From CAYZQE01 sp964480635 (GTDB lineage: Bacteria; Pseudomonadota; Gammaproteobacteria; GCA-001735895), in the NCBI GenBank assembly GCA_964480635.1, contig CAYZQE010000010.1:1-41342 (forward strand): 41,342 nucleotides of DNA. The letters are read 5' to 3'. Shown here piece by piece: positions 14,640-22,568 of this stretch. The notes beneath the pieces were generated by a model that was not told the DNA's origin, did no database searches, and saw only the letters and a program-made list of their open reading frames with translations. Within the stretch, counting starts at the first letter, position 1. The number at the start of each line of letters is the position of its first letter. The translations under genes were made by a program, and so were the position numbers.

Positions 14640-16241
14640 ATGGCAAAAGTAACGTTTGAAACTCCAGAAGTTAAAGCGCATATAGAAATACCTAAGTATA
14701 TCCCTGATTCAATGAAATCCTCTGGGCCGTTCATTGGCAAGGAAGTTCACAACGAACCTTTAGGTTTTCCTGGTGAATTAGTAGATGGTTGGGAAGAAAA
14801 AGCCGTTGAAGAAATGGGTAACATGGTTAATAAATACCGTGGTTTACGTGTTTTCTTAGACTCCTGTGTAAAATGTGGTGCTTGTACTGATAAATGTCAT
14901 TACTACTTAGGTTCTTCTGACCCTAAAAACATGCCTGTTGCACGTCAAGATTTATTCCGTTCTGTGTATAGACACCACCACACACCTGCTGGAAAATTTT
15001 TGAGTAAGTTTGGCTTAGGCTCTTTAATTGGCGCCAAGAAAATGGACAAAAGCGTTCTGGATGACTGGTATAACTACTTTCACCAGTGTTCAGAGTGTCG
15101 TCGCTGCTCTGTTTACTGTCCTTATGGTATAGACACAGCTGAAATCACGATGGCTGCCCGTGACATAATGGCGAAAATAGGCCAAGGCTCTAAATACAGC
15201 AACGAAATTATTGCTAAGGTTTATAAGATTGGTAATAACTTAGGCTTACCAGAACCTGCATTAAAGAACACCTTAGAAGGCTTAGAAGAAGACATTGAAG
15301 ATGAAACAGGTCTGAAAGTTGAATTGCCTTTAGACCGTAAAGGTTGCGATGTTTTATTAGTGACTCCTTCTGCAGATTTCTTCGCGGAGCCTCATGTTGA
15401 TGGTTTAATGGGTTACGCTAAAGTTTTCCACGAATCTGGTGTGACTTGGACGTTAAGTTCTCATGCCTCAGAAGCAGCCAACTTTGGTTTATTTATCGGT
15501 AGCTACGAAAATATGCGTAAAATATCACTGCGTATTCGTGATGCGGCTAAAGAGCTAGGTGTCAAACGTATTATTTATGGTGAATGTGGGCATGCTTGGC
15601 GTGTTGGTTATAGTTTTTTAAATACCCTTGCTGGGCCTTTTGACTTCTTAGATCAAAACTACCCTATTCCACAGCATATCTGTGAGTTTACTCATGACCT
15701 TATTAAAGAAGACAAATTAAATTTTGATCCTTCTGTTAATGATGACATGACCTTAACCTTTCACGATTCCTGTAACGTCGCTCGTGCGTCACGCATGGGT
15801 GATAAACCCGGTGGTCAATTTACTATCCCACGCGACATTATAAAAACAGTGTGTAACAACTATGTCGATATGGCAAAGGATACCATTGGTGAAGGCACTT
15901 ACTGTTGCGGCGGCGGTGGCGGCTTATTAACCGATGACTTAATGGAAGTTCGTGTTAAGGGTGCTATGCCTCGAATGACTGCTCTATCGCATGTTGTGGA
16001 AGAAGAAGGTGTTACCCATATGGCCGCTATCTGCGCCATTTGTAAATCTCAATTTACTAAGGTTCTTCCTTATTATGGCATGGGCATGGATATGATTGTC
16101 AGTGTGCATCAATTAGTGAGTAATGCCATAATCTTAACTGGTCAAACCAGCGAAGAAGAACGCGAAGCGATTGCAGAAGCTGAAGAAGCTGAAGCCGCAA
16201 AAGCTAAGGCAGATGCCGAAATTACTGATGCTAAATCTTAA
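14640..16241 (+). CDS. dsrK: DsrK, HdrD-like iron-sulfur subunit of DsrMKJOP
   Basis: DsrK is the cytoplasmic heterodisulfide-reductase-like subunit thought to act on the DsrC disulfide or trisulfide. The 533-residue protein has two [4Fe-4S] motifs, C76-x2-C79-x2-C82-x3-C86 and C150-x2-C153-x2-C156-x3-C160. Two CCG-type regions follow: GECGHAWR (C316) with HDSCNVARAS (C378), and YCCGGGGGLL (C422-C423) with CAICKSQ (C465, C468). Together these bind the unusual catalytic cluster. The last 35 or so residues form an Ala/Glu/Lys-rich tail (EEEREAIAEAEEAEAAKAKA) that looks like a disordered or helical extension. It is placed between dsrM and dsrL, with a 94-base gap to dsrL. Confidence 0.96.
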   Translation: MAKVTFETPEVKAHIEIPKYIPDSMKSSGPFIGKEVHNEPLGFPGELVDGWEEKAVEEMGNMVNKYRGLRVFLDSCVKCGACTDKCHYYLGSSDPKNMPVARQDLFRSVYRHHHTPAGKFLSKFGLGSLIGAKKMDKSVLDDWYNYFHQCSECRRCSVYCPYGIDTAEITMAARDIMAKIGQGSKYSNEIIAKVYKIGNNLGLPEPALKNTLEGLEEDIEDETGLKVELPLDRKGCDVLLVTPSADFFAEPHVDGLMGYAKVFHESGVTWTLSSHASEAANFGLFIGSYENMRKISLRIRDAAKELGVKRIIYGECGHAWRVGYSFLNTLAGPFDFLDQNYPIPQHICEFTHDLIKEDKLNFDPSVNDDMTLTFHDSCNVARASRMGDKPGGQFTIPRDIIKTVCNNYVDMAKDTIGEGTYCCGGGGGLLTDDLMEVRVKGAMPRMTALSHVVEEEGVTHMAAICAICKSQFTKVLPYYGMGMDMIVSVHQLVSNAIILTGQTSEEEREAIAEAEEAEAAKAKADAEITDAKS

Positions 16242-16335
16242 ATAGGTCTAGCAATGAACAACAAATTTTTAATGAATTCTTTTTTTCCAGTGACTTTTTT
16301 TCAAAAGAAAGGCCCAAATCACGGAGTATAACTTT

Positions 16336-18294
16336 ATGTCTACAACAACAAATGAAATGAACACTAATTTAACCTTCAGAAAGTATGAAGATGGTGATCA
16401 TGAATATAAAAAAATGAACGACCTAATTTTTGAACAGGATAAGACTTATAAATGTCCTACTTATGTTCACCGTACACCACCTTGCCAAGGCAGCTGCCCT
16501 TCTGGTGAAGACATTCGTGGCTGGTTAGATATTGTACGTGGTATAGAAATGCCGCCTGAAGGCACAACAATGCAAGAATATGCATTTCAACGCTCTACAG
16601 ATGCTAACCCTTTCCCTTCTATGATGGGTCGTGTCTGTCCTGCTCCTTGTGAAGATGGTTGTAATCGTAACAATGTTGAAGATTTTGTTGGCATCAACTC
16701 TGTCGAGCAATACATCGGTGATACAGCGAATGCTGAAGGCTTTAAATTTGATAACAGCGCTAAAATGACGGGCAAGAAAGTTGCTATCGTTGGCGGCGGC
16801 CCCGCTGGTTTAGCGGCTGCATACCAATTACGCCGCATGGGGCATGCGTCAACGGTTTTTGATGACCATGCAGAACTAGGCGGTATGTTTAAATATGGTA
16901 TTCCTGGTTACAGAACACCTCGTGATTTTTTAAACCCCGAGATTCAACGCATTATTGACATGGACGGCATTGACGTTCAATTAAACACTCGCGTCGGCAA
17001 AGACGTTGCAGTTGCCGATTTAGAAAAAGATTATGATGCCATTATCTGGGCATTGGGTTGCAAATCAGGCCGTGCATTACCAGTGCCTGGTGCCGACGCT
17101 CCAAACTGTGTATCAGGTGTTGCATTTTTAGAATCATTTAACAAAGGCGACATGCACGTAACGGCTGAAAGAGTTGTTTGTGTCGGTGGTGGTGATACGT
17201 CTATTGACGTGGTCTCTGTTGCACGTCGTTTAGGTAAAATTGATACCTTACCAGAAGATCAATTACCTGAACATGTTATCGGTGGTTATGTCGCACACGA
17301 CTCAGCATTATCTGCTGCACGTGACGGCGCTACGGTAACACTGACTTCATTATTTAGTCGTGACGATATGACAGCTTCTGAGCATGAAGTTGACGATGCG
17401 CTTCGTGAAGGTGTTTCAATCCATGATGGTGTTATGCCAACTGAAGTTATTTTAGATGAAAATGGTCGTGCCACAGCACTTAGAATGGTTAAGTGTAAAA
17501 TGGAAGATGGCCGTCCTGTTGCTGTCGAAGGTTCTGAATATGAAATTGAATGTGACTTAATTGTTTCTGCGATTGGCCAATCAGGTGATTTAGAAGGTTT
17601 AGAAGAGTTTGATAATGGTCGTGGCTTAATTGACGCGGATAAATTCTATCAAGTCCCTGGTAAGCAAGGTCACTTCGTTGCTGGCGATATTATCCGCCCT
17701 CACCTATTAACAACTGCTATTGGCCAAGCTTCAGTTTGTGCTGAAACTGTTAATAATTACTTAAAAGATGCTGAAAACACAAAACGCCCTAAAGTTGATG
17801 TTCATCACTTTGACCTATTAAACAAGCTGACAGAAGCTGGTTTAGACGTCTCTGATTTTGATGCAACTGATGGAGACCAGCGTGGAACAGACTCTGAAGA
17901 TTATGCTATTCATAACTATGAAGATCGCTCTTCTCAAGAGATTATTTCTCATGAACGTTTATTTTTAGGTCATTTTGCATACGAAGAACGTAATATTCGT
18001 GATCAAATTGTACCTTCTTCTGAAGAAGTCTTAGGTCACTTTGAAGATCGTCTTGTCCCGTTATCTGAAGAGCAAGCGGTTAGCGAAGCGGGACGTTGTA
18101 TGAGCTGTGGCATGTGCTTTGAGTGCGATAATTGTGTTATCTATTGCCCACAAGATGCTGTTTTTCGTGTTAAGAAAGACGAGAAAACATTAGGCCGTTA
18201 TGTGGATACTGACTACACACGTTGTATTGGTTGTCATATTTGTGCTGATGTGTGCCCAACTGGCTACATTGACATGGCGCTTGGCGAGCACTAA
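16336..18294 (+). CDS. dsrL: DsrL, FAD/Fe-S oxidoreductase
   Basis: DsrL is the GltD-like flavoprotein that couples DsrAB to NAD(P)+/NADH and is essential for sulfur oxidation in Allochromatium. The 652 residues contain, in order, an N-terminal Fe-S region (C40, C50, C54, C101, C105, C109) and an FAD-binding Rossmann motif VGGGPAGLAAAY at about 152-163. A second dinucleotide motif VGGGDTSIDVVSVARRLG lies at about 283-300, followed by GQASVCAETVNNYL. Two C-terminal ferredoxin clusters end the protein, around 588-604 (CMSCGMCFECDNCVIYC) and C630-x2-C633-x2-C636-x3-C640. The C-terminal ferredoxin domain matches the sulfur-oxidiser type. CGGAG lies upstream of the ATG. A hairpin separates it from dsrJ. 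Confidence 0.97.
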   Translation: MSTTTNEMNTNLTFRKYEDGDHEYKKMNDLIFEQDKTYKCPTYVHRTPPCQGSCPSGEDIRGWLDIVRGIEMPPEGTTMQEYAFQRSTDANPFPSMMGRVCPAPCEDGCNRNNVEDFVGINSVEQYIGDTANAEGFKFDNSAKMTGKKVAIVGGGPAGLAAAYQLRRMGHASTVFDDHAELGGMFKYGIPGYRTPRDFLNPEIQRIIDMDGIDVQLNTRVGKDVAVADLEKDYDAIIWALGCKSGRALPVPGADAPNCVSGVAFLESFNKGDMHVTAERVVCVGGGDTSIDVVSVARRLGKIDTLPEDQLPEHVIGGYVAHDSALSAARDGATVTLTSLFSRDDMTASEHEVDDALREGVSIHDGVMPTEVILDENGRATALRMVKCKMEDGRPVAVEGSEYEIECDLIVSAIGQSGDLEGLEEFDNGRGLIDADKFYQVPGKQGHFVAGDIIRPHLLTTAIGQASVCAETVNNYLKDAENTKRPKVDVHHFDLLNKLTEAGLDVSDFDATDGDQRGTDSEDYAIHNYEDRSSQEIISHERLFLGHFAYEERNIRDQIVPSSEEVLGHFEDRLVPLSEEQAVSEAGRCMSCGMCFECDNCVIYCPQDAVFRVKKDEKTLGRYVDTDYTRCIGCHICADVCPTGYIDMALGEH

Positions 18295-18315
18295 GAGCTA
18301 ATCCTTAAGACTATT

Positions 18316-18341
18316 GAAAGCCTAACTTTTGTTAGGTTTTC
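18316..18341 (+). other. Intercistronic hairpin between dsrL and dsrJ
   Basis: GAAAGCCTAAC, loop TTTT, GTTAGGTTTTC: an 11-bp stem with one G-U wobble, followed by a weak T-rich run (TACTTTTATC). It may be a leaky terminator or an mRNA-processing element. Confidence 0.55.
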
Positions 18342-18366
18342 TACTTTTATCTAACTGGAGATATTT

Positions 18367-18864
18367 GTGAATTTAAAACAAATAACATCATTTATTGCTT
18401 TAGTAGCCTTAGCTGTTTCAAGCCAACTATTTGCTGCAAGTAATTTTCAAGGCCCTAGTCGTGATGCCAATGGCAAGGTTGTACCAACACCTAGAGGTGA
18501 GCATTGCGTTGAAGAAACAAGTTATATGCGTGCCAATCACATGAACCTACTGCTGCATAAACGTGATGAAACGGTACAAAAAGGCATTAGAACTAAAAAA
18601 CATAGATTAACAGAATGCATTGATTGTCACGTAACTCCTGCTGAAGATGGCGTAACAGCACGTATTTCAGATGAAGACAGTAAACATTTTTGTGCCACTT
18701 GTCATATAGCCACTGCTGTCACTTTAGATTGTTTTGAGTGTCATGCTGACCGCCCTGTTTCTAGTTTTAAAAAGACTGAAAAAGATAAGATTTTAGATAT
18801 TCTTTCACATATAAAACCATTTAAACCTCATGCTTTGATCAATAGTCAAGAAGGTAATTTATAA
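18367..18864 (+). CDS. dsrJ: Triheme cytochrome c DsrJ
   Basis: DsrJ is the periplasmic triheme c subunit of DsrMKJOP. Translation starts with GTG behind TGGAG. The N-terminus LKQITSFIALVALAVSSQL is a signal peptide or anchor. Three CxxCH haem motifs are visible: C84-x2-C87-H88, C109-x2-C112-H113 and C122-x2-C125-H126. C47 in GEHCVEETSYMRANHM matches the cysteine proposed as an unusual axial haem ligand in Allochromatium DsrJ. The 165 residues fit the family. Its stop codon overlaps the dsrO start (TAATG), indicating translational coupling. Confidence 0.96.
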   Translation: MNLKQITSFIALVALAVSSQLFAASNFQGPSRDANGKVVPTPRGEHCVEETSYMRANHMNLLLHKRDETVQKGIRTKKHRLTECIDCHVTPAEDGVTARISDEDSKHFCATCHIATAVTLDCFECHADRPVSSFKKTEKDKILDILSHIKPFKPHALINSQEGNL

Positions 18865-19613
18865 TGAGCGAATCATCACCAAGCACCAATAAAATTAATC
18901 AATACCGTCGTTCCTTCATGGCTGCTTCTGGTGTTGCTGTCGCTGGCTTAACGCTCGCTCCTGGGCTTATTTTAAATAGCGTCCAAGCGAAACCTGCTGC
19001 AGATGCAGTCACAAGTAAAAATCGTTGGGGCTTATTAATAAACACTAATAAATGTAGTGATGGCTGCACCAAATGCGTCACCGCTTGTAATGACGAACAT
19101 GGCTTAACACCAAAACATGGTGAATTAACGGATGCACAGTGGATTCGTAAAGTAACCCTTAAAAATAAATCGACAGGGCATGTTGTGAATATGCCTATGA
19201 TGTGTCAACACTGTGAAAATCCACCGTGTGTCGATGTTTGTCCAACAGGCGCTTCTTTTAAACGTGACGATGGCATTGTTTTAGTCGATAAGCATATCTG
19301 TATAGGCTGTCGTTACTGCATGATGGCTTGCCCTTATAAAGCACGTAGCTTTATCCATGAAAAACTGACTGACCAAATGCCTCATGCTCCACGCGGTAAA
19401 GGCACAGTAGAATCTTGTACTTTATGCGTGCATAAAGTCGACAATGGTGACGGTAGCACAGCGTGCTCTGAAGCGTGTCCTAGCCAAGCAATTACCTTTG
19501 GTGATTTAAATGACCCTACTTCTGCCATCTCTATTGAGCTAGCAAAAAATGGTGGTCGTCAACTTCGAGCTGAGCTAGGTCTTAATACTGGCGTTCGTTA
19601 CCAAGGTTTATAG
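18864..19613 (+). CDS. dsrO: DsrO, exported iron-sulfur protein
   Basis: DsrO is the periplasmic ferredoxin-like subunit that passes electrons between DsrJ and DsrP. A twin-arginine signal is clear: YRRSFMAASG with R15-R16, followed by a hydrophobic stretch to about residue 40. The 249-residue protein has four groups of cluster cysteines: C64-x3-C68-x2-C71-x3-C75; C114, C117, C122, C126; C146-x2-C149-x2-C152-x3-C156; and C185, C188, C201, C205. Export as a folded protein is expected. It overlaps dsrJ by one base and is eight bases before dsrP. Confidence 0.96.
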   Translation: MSESSPSTNKINQYRRSFMAASGVAVAGLTLAPGLILNSVQAKPAADAVTSKNRWGLLINTNKCSDGCTKCVTACNDEHGLTPKHGELTDAQWIRKVTLKNKSTGHVVNMPMMCQHCENPPCVDVCPTGASFKRDDGIVLVDKHICIGCRYCMMACPYKARSFIHEKLTDQMPHAPRGKGTVESCTLCVHKVDNGDGSTACSEACPSQAITFGDLNDPTSAISIELAKNGGRQLRAELGLNTGVRYQGL

Positions 19614-19621
19614 GATTACAC

Positions 19622-20827
19622 ATGAAAAATATACGTTATACAGCAATCGATGGTAACTCTAGCAAATTTATGATGCTGGTTGGTGGGATTTTATTCCTCA
19701 TCCTATTGGGCGCTTTTGCATTTTTGACCGTTGAACATCATGGTCATTATATTACCGGTATGGATAACCAAATCATCTGGGGTATTCCTCATGTATTCGC
19801 AATTTTCCTAATCGTTGCCGCTTCTGGAGCGCTTAATGTCGCTTCTATTGCCTCTGTCTTTAATAAAAAAGCTTATAAGCCCTTAGCCAAGCTTTCGGCA
19901 GTCTTATCTTTAGCCTTACTTGCTGGTGGTTTAGCGGTTCTATTACTTGATTTAGGTCGAGCAGATCGTTTAATCGTAGCTATTACTTACTACAACTTTA
20001 AGTCAATTTTTGCTTGGAATATTATTCTCTATTCTGGTTTTTTTGTTATCGTTGGCATCTATCTTTGGACTATGCTGGATTGGCAAGTCGAAAAATATAA
20101 ACGCATTGCAGGTACTGCTGCCTTTATTTGGCGTCTTGTCCTGACGACAGGTACTGGCTCTATTTTTGGTTTTTTGGTAGCACGTCAAGCTTATGATGCC
20201 GCTATTATGGCTCCTATGTTTGTCATCATGTCTTTTTCCTTTGGCCTAGCAGTCTATTTACTGGTACTTATGGCCACCTATAACTGGACGAATCGCCCTC
20301 TTGGTGATGCCATTATTACTCGTTTAAAAAACCTTTTAGGTGTATTTGTTGCCGCCGTGATGTATTTCACTTTGGCTTATCACTTAACTAATTTATATGC
20401 TACCGAGCATCATGGTGTTCAAGCCTTTATTTTAGCGGGAGATAACATTTACACCGCACTATTTTGGTTTGGTCAAATCTTAATCGGTGGTGTCTTACCG
20501 CTATTAATTTTATATTGCCCAAGACCCTCTAAAAGCCGTGCTATGATCGCTTTAGCCGCTATCATGATTATAATTGGTGGCATGAGTCAGCTGTATGTTC
20601 TCATCATTGGTGGTCAAGCTTACCCTATGACGTTAGTGGCTGGTTACGAAGCAAGCAGTACTTTCTCTGATGGTGTAGTAGCTTCTTATACGCCTAGTAT
20701 TTGGGAAATTATGCTAGGCCTTGGTGGTGTTGGTATTGCATTATTTATCGTCACTTTTGCCTTAAAGCTTTTCAGCCTTATCCCTGAAGATCTTTCTGAT
20801 AAAATGGCTGACCCTCATCACAAATAA
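19622..20827 (+). CDS. dsrP: DsrP, NrfD-like membrane subunit
   Basis: DsrP is the NrfD/PsrC-type integral membrane subunit of DsrMKJOP and interacts with the quinone pool. The 401-residue protein is hydrophobic throughout, with about ten membrane helices and short polar loops. Characteristic stretches are AITYYNFKSIFAWNIILYSG and VARQAYDAAIMAPMFVIMSF. It starts eight bases after dsrO. A very strong terminator hairpin begins 20 bases after its stop, marking the end of the main transcript or a point of attenuation. Confidence 0.95.
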   Translation: MKNIRYTAIDGNSSKFMMLVGGILFLILLGAFAFLTVEHHGHYITGMDNQIIWGIPHVFAIFLIVAASGALNVASIASVFNKKAYKPLAKLSAVLSLALLAGGLAVLLLDLGRADRLIVAITYYNFKSIFAWNIILYSGFFVIVGIYLWTMLDWQVEKYKRIAGTAAFIWRLVLTTGTGSIFGFLVARQAYDAAIMAPMFVIMSFSFGLAVYLLVLMATYNWTNRPLGDAIITRLKNLLGVFVAAVMYFTLAYHLTNLYATEHHGVQAFILAGDNIYTALFWFGQILIGGVLPLLILYCPRPSKSRAMIALAAIMIIIGGMSQLYVLIIGGQAYPMTLVAGYEASSTFSDGVVASYTPSIWEIMLGLGGVGIALFIVTFALKLFSLIPEDLSDKMADPHHK

Positions 20828-20846
20828 ACTTTAATATTATAAAACT

Positions 20847-20880
20847 AAAAACGCCTGATTTTTATCAGGCGTTTTTGTTT
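20847..20880 (+). terminator. Strong rho-independent terminator between dsrP and dsrN
   Basis: A perfect 13-bp stem: AAAAACGCCTGAT (20847-20859), loop TTTT, ATCAGGCGTTTTT (20864-20876), followed by GTTT. The dsrN ATG is only 18 bases beyond the 3' arm, so it both ends the upstream message and limits any promoter or leader for dsrN. Confidence 0.9.
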
Positions 20881-20893
20881 GCATCATAAGAAA

Positions 20894-22246
20894 ATGTCTC
20901 AATTTTATATATCAGCGGCTCATAAATCATCGGGTAAAACGACTATCAGTATCGGTTTGTCTGCGGCTTTAAGTGAACATTACAACGTTCAAGTTTTCAA
21001 GAAAGGCCCTGACTATATTGACCCTATGTGGTTACAACAAGCCAGTGGCCAGCCTGTCTATAATTTAGATTTTTATACCTCGTCTAGTGACTATATTTTA
21101 AAGCAATATTTAAAATATCAACAACAATCAGAAATCACGCTTATTGAAGGTAACAAAGGTTTGTTTGACGGTATCAATGTTGATGGTACTGATTCGAATG
21201 CCGCTATGGCAAAGTTATTAAATACCCCTGTCGTTTTGGTGTTAGATACCCAAGGCATCTCTCGCGGTATTGCGCCATTACTGCAAGGCTATCTTGGCTT
21301 TGATGATGACATTCAATTTTCAGGCGTTATTCTTAATAAGGTAGCTGGGAGTCGCCATGAATCTAAACTCATTAATGCCATAGAAACCTATACAAACTTA
21401 CCTATTTTAGGCTCAATTTATCGTGATAGTCAGCTTGAAATTAAAGAACGGCACCTTGGTTTAGTACCTAATACCGAAATAAATGAAACATCTTCAAATT
21501 ATATTAATAATCTAAAAAAGGCCGTTTCTAATGGTGTTAATTTAGATTTTTTTACTAAAGATATCCATAAAATTCAACCTTTAGTTATCAATACAAAACC
21601 CACCAAACTCAGAATTGCCATAGCTAAAGACCCCGCATTTGGTTTTTATTATGCCGATGACTTAGCTTATTTTAAAAACCAAGGTGTTGATTTAGTTGAA
21701 TTTAACACCTTAATTGATAAACAATTGCCAAGCAATATAAATGGCTTAATCATTGGCGGTGGCTTTCCTGAAACCCACCTAAACCCATTAACGACTAATC
21801 GTTCATTAATGGAAGATATTAAGCATAAGATAATTTTAGGCTTACCCAGCTATGCTGAATGCGGTGGTTTAATGTATTTATGTCAATCCATCGAATATAA
21901 TGGTGAGACCAAACCAATGGTCGGCGTCATTGACGAACACGTGCTAATGCACACCAAACCTAAAGGACGCGGTTATATCAAGATCAAATCAACACCGAAA
22001 CATCCTTGGAAACCGAAACAATCGGTCTTTACTGGCCATGAATTTCATTATTCTTCCTTGAAATCAGATGCTAAGGACTCCATATTTGCGTATTCTATGA
22101 TGCGTGGTACGGGTATTAACCATCAAAATGATGGTATTGTATTACACAACTTAATTGCAAATTATTGCCATTTACGACAAACCGACAAATGTCATTGGAT
22201 AGATAATTTTATTTCATTCATTCAACAAAAAAATATAGCCTTATGA
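20894..22246 (+). CDS. dsrN: DsrN, CobB/CbiA-like sirohaem amidase
   Basis: DsrN is a glutamine-dependent amidotransferase related to cobyrinic acid a,c-diamide synthase. In dsr organisms it is held to amidate sirohaem for DsrAB. With the ATG at 20894 the protein has 450 residues; a TTG at 20879 would add five but overlaps the terminator tail. An N-terminal P-loop (AAHKSSGKTT, about 8-17) and KGPDYIDPMW mark the ATP-dependent ligase part. The C-terminal glutaminase part has GGGFPETHLN and the nucleophile at about C323 (SYAECGGLMYL), with the late histidine in GIVLHNLIANY. No clear ribosome binding site precedes the ATG. Its stop overlaps dsrR (ATGA). Confidence 0.93.
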   Translation: MSQFYISAAHKSSGKTTISIGLSAALSEHYNVQVFKKGPDYIDPMWLQQASGQPVYNLDFYTSSSDYILKQYLKYQQQSEITLIEGNKGLFDGINVDGTDSNAAMAKLLNTPVVLVLDTQGISRGIAPLLQGYLGFDDDIQFSGVILNKVAGSRHESKLINAIETYTNLPILGSIYRDSQLEIKERHLGLVPNTEINETSSNYINNLKKAVSNGVNLDFFTKDIHKIQPLVINTKPTKLRIAIAKDPAFGFYYADDLAYFKNQGVDLVEFNTLIDKQLPSNINGLIIGGGFPETHLNPLTTNRSLMEDIKHKIILGLPSYAECGGLMYLCQSIEYNGETKPMVGVIDEHVLMHTKPKGRGYIKIKSTPKHPWKPKQSVFTGHEFHYSSLKSDAKDSIFAYSMMRGTGINHQNDGIVLHNLIANYCHLRQTDKCHWIDNFISFIQQKNIAL

Positions 22247-22557
22247 TCCATATCACAGAAACAGCGGCCGAACAGATTATACAATCAGGTTCGCAATCAG
22301 GAATTGCTCAATCTACATTACGTATTGCTGTAAAAAAGAATGATGATGGTAGCTTTCATTATGCTATGGGCTTTGATGATGCCATTGCTGATGATGATCA
22401 TAATTTTGAATGTAATGGCGTTAACCTCATTGTTTCTCCAAAAAGTGTTGAACTTGCGACTGGCATGACGATAGATTTTGTTGAACTTGAAAAAGAACAG
22501 TTTAATTTTATCTTTATGAATCCCAACGACCCTGCTTACATTCCGACTAAAGAATAA
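22243..22557 (+). CDS. dsrR: DsrR, A-type carrier-like protein lacking cluster cysteines
   Basis: DsrR has the IscA/ErpA fold (start MIHITETAAEQI; later VNLIVSPKSVELATGMTIDF and FIFMNPN) but lacks the three cysteines that bind iron-sulfur clusters in true A-type carriers. Only C57 is present. This is known for DsrR of Allochromatium, where it affects dsr expression after transcription. The 104-residue gene overlaps dsrN by four bases and lies 11 bases before the histidine kinase gene, so it is part of the same transcript. Confidence 0.9.
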   Translation: MIHITETAAEQIIQSGSQSGIAQSTLRIAVKKNDDGSFHYAMGFDDAIADDDHNFECNGVNLIVSPKSVELATGMTIDFVELEKEQFNFIFMNPNDPAYIPTKE

Positions 22558-22568
22558 GATCCGAGTCA

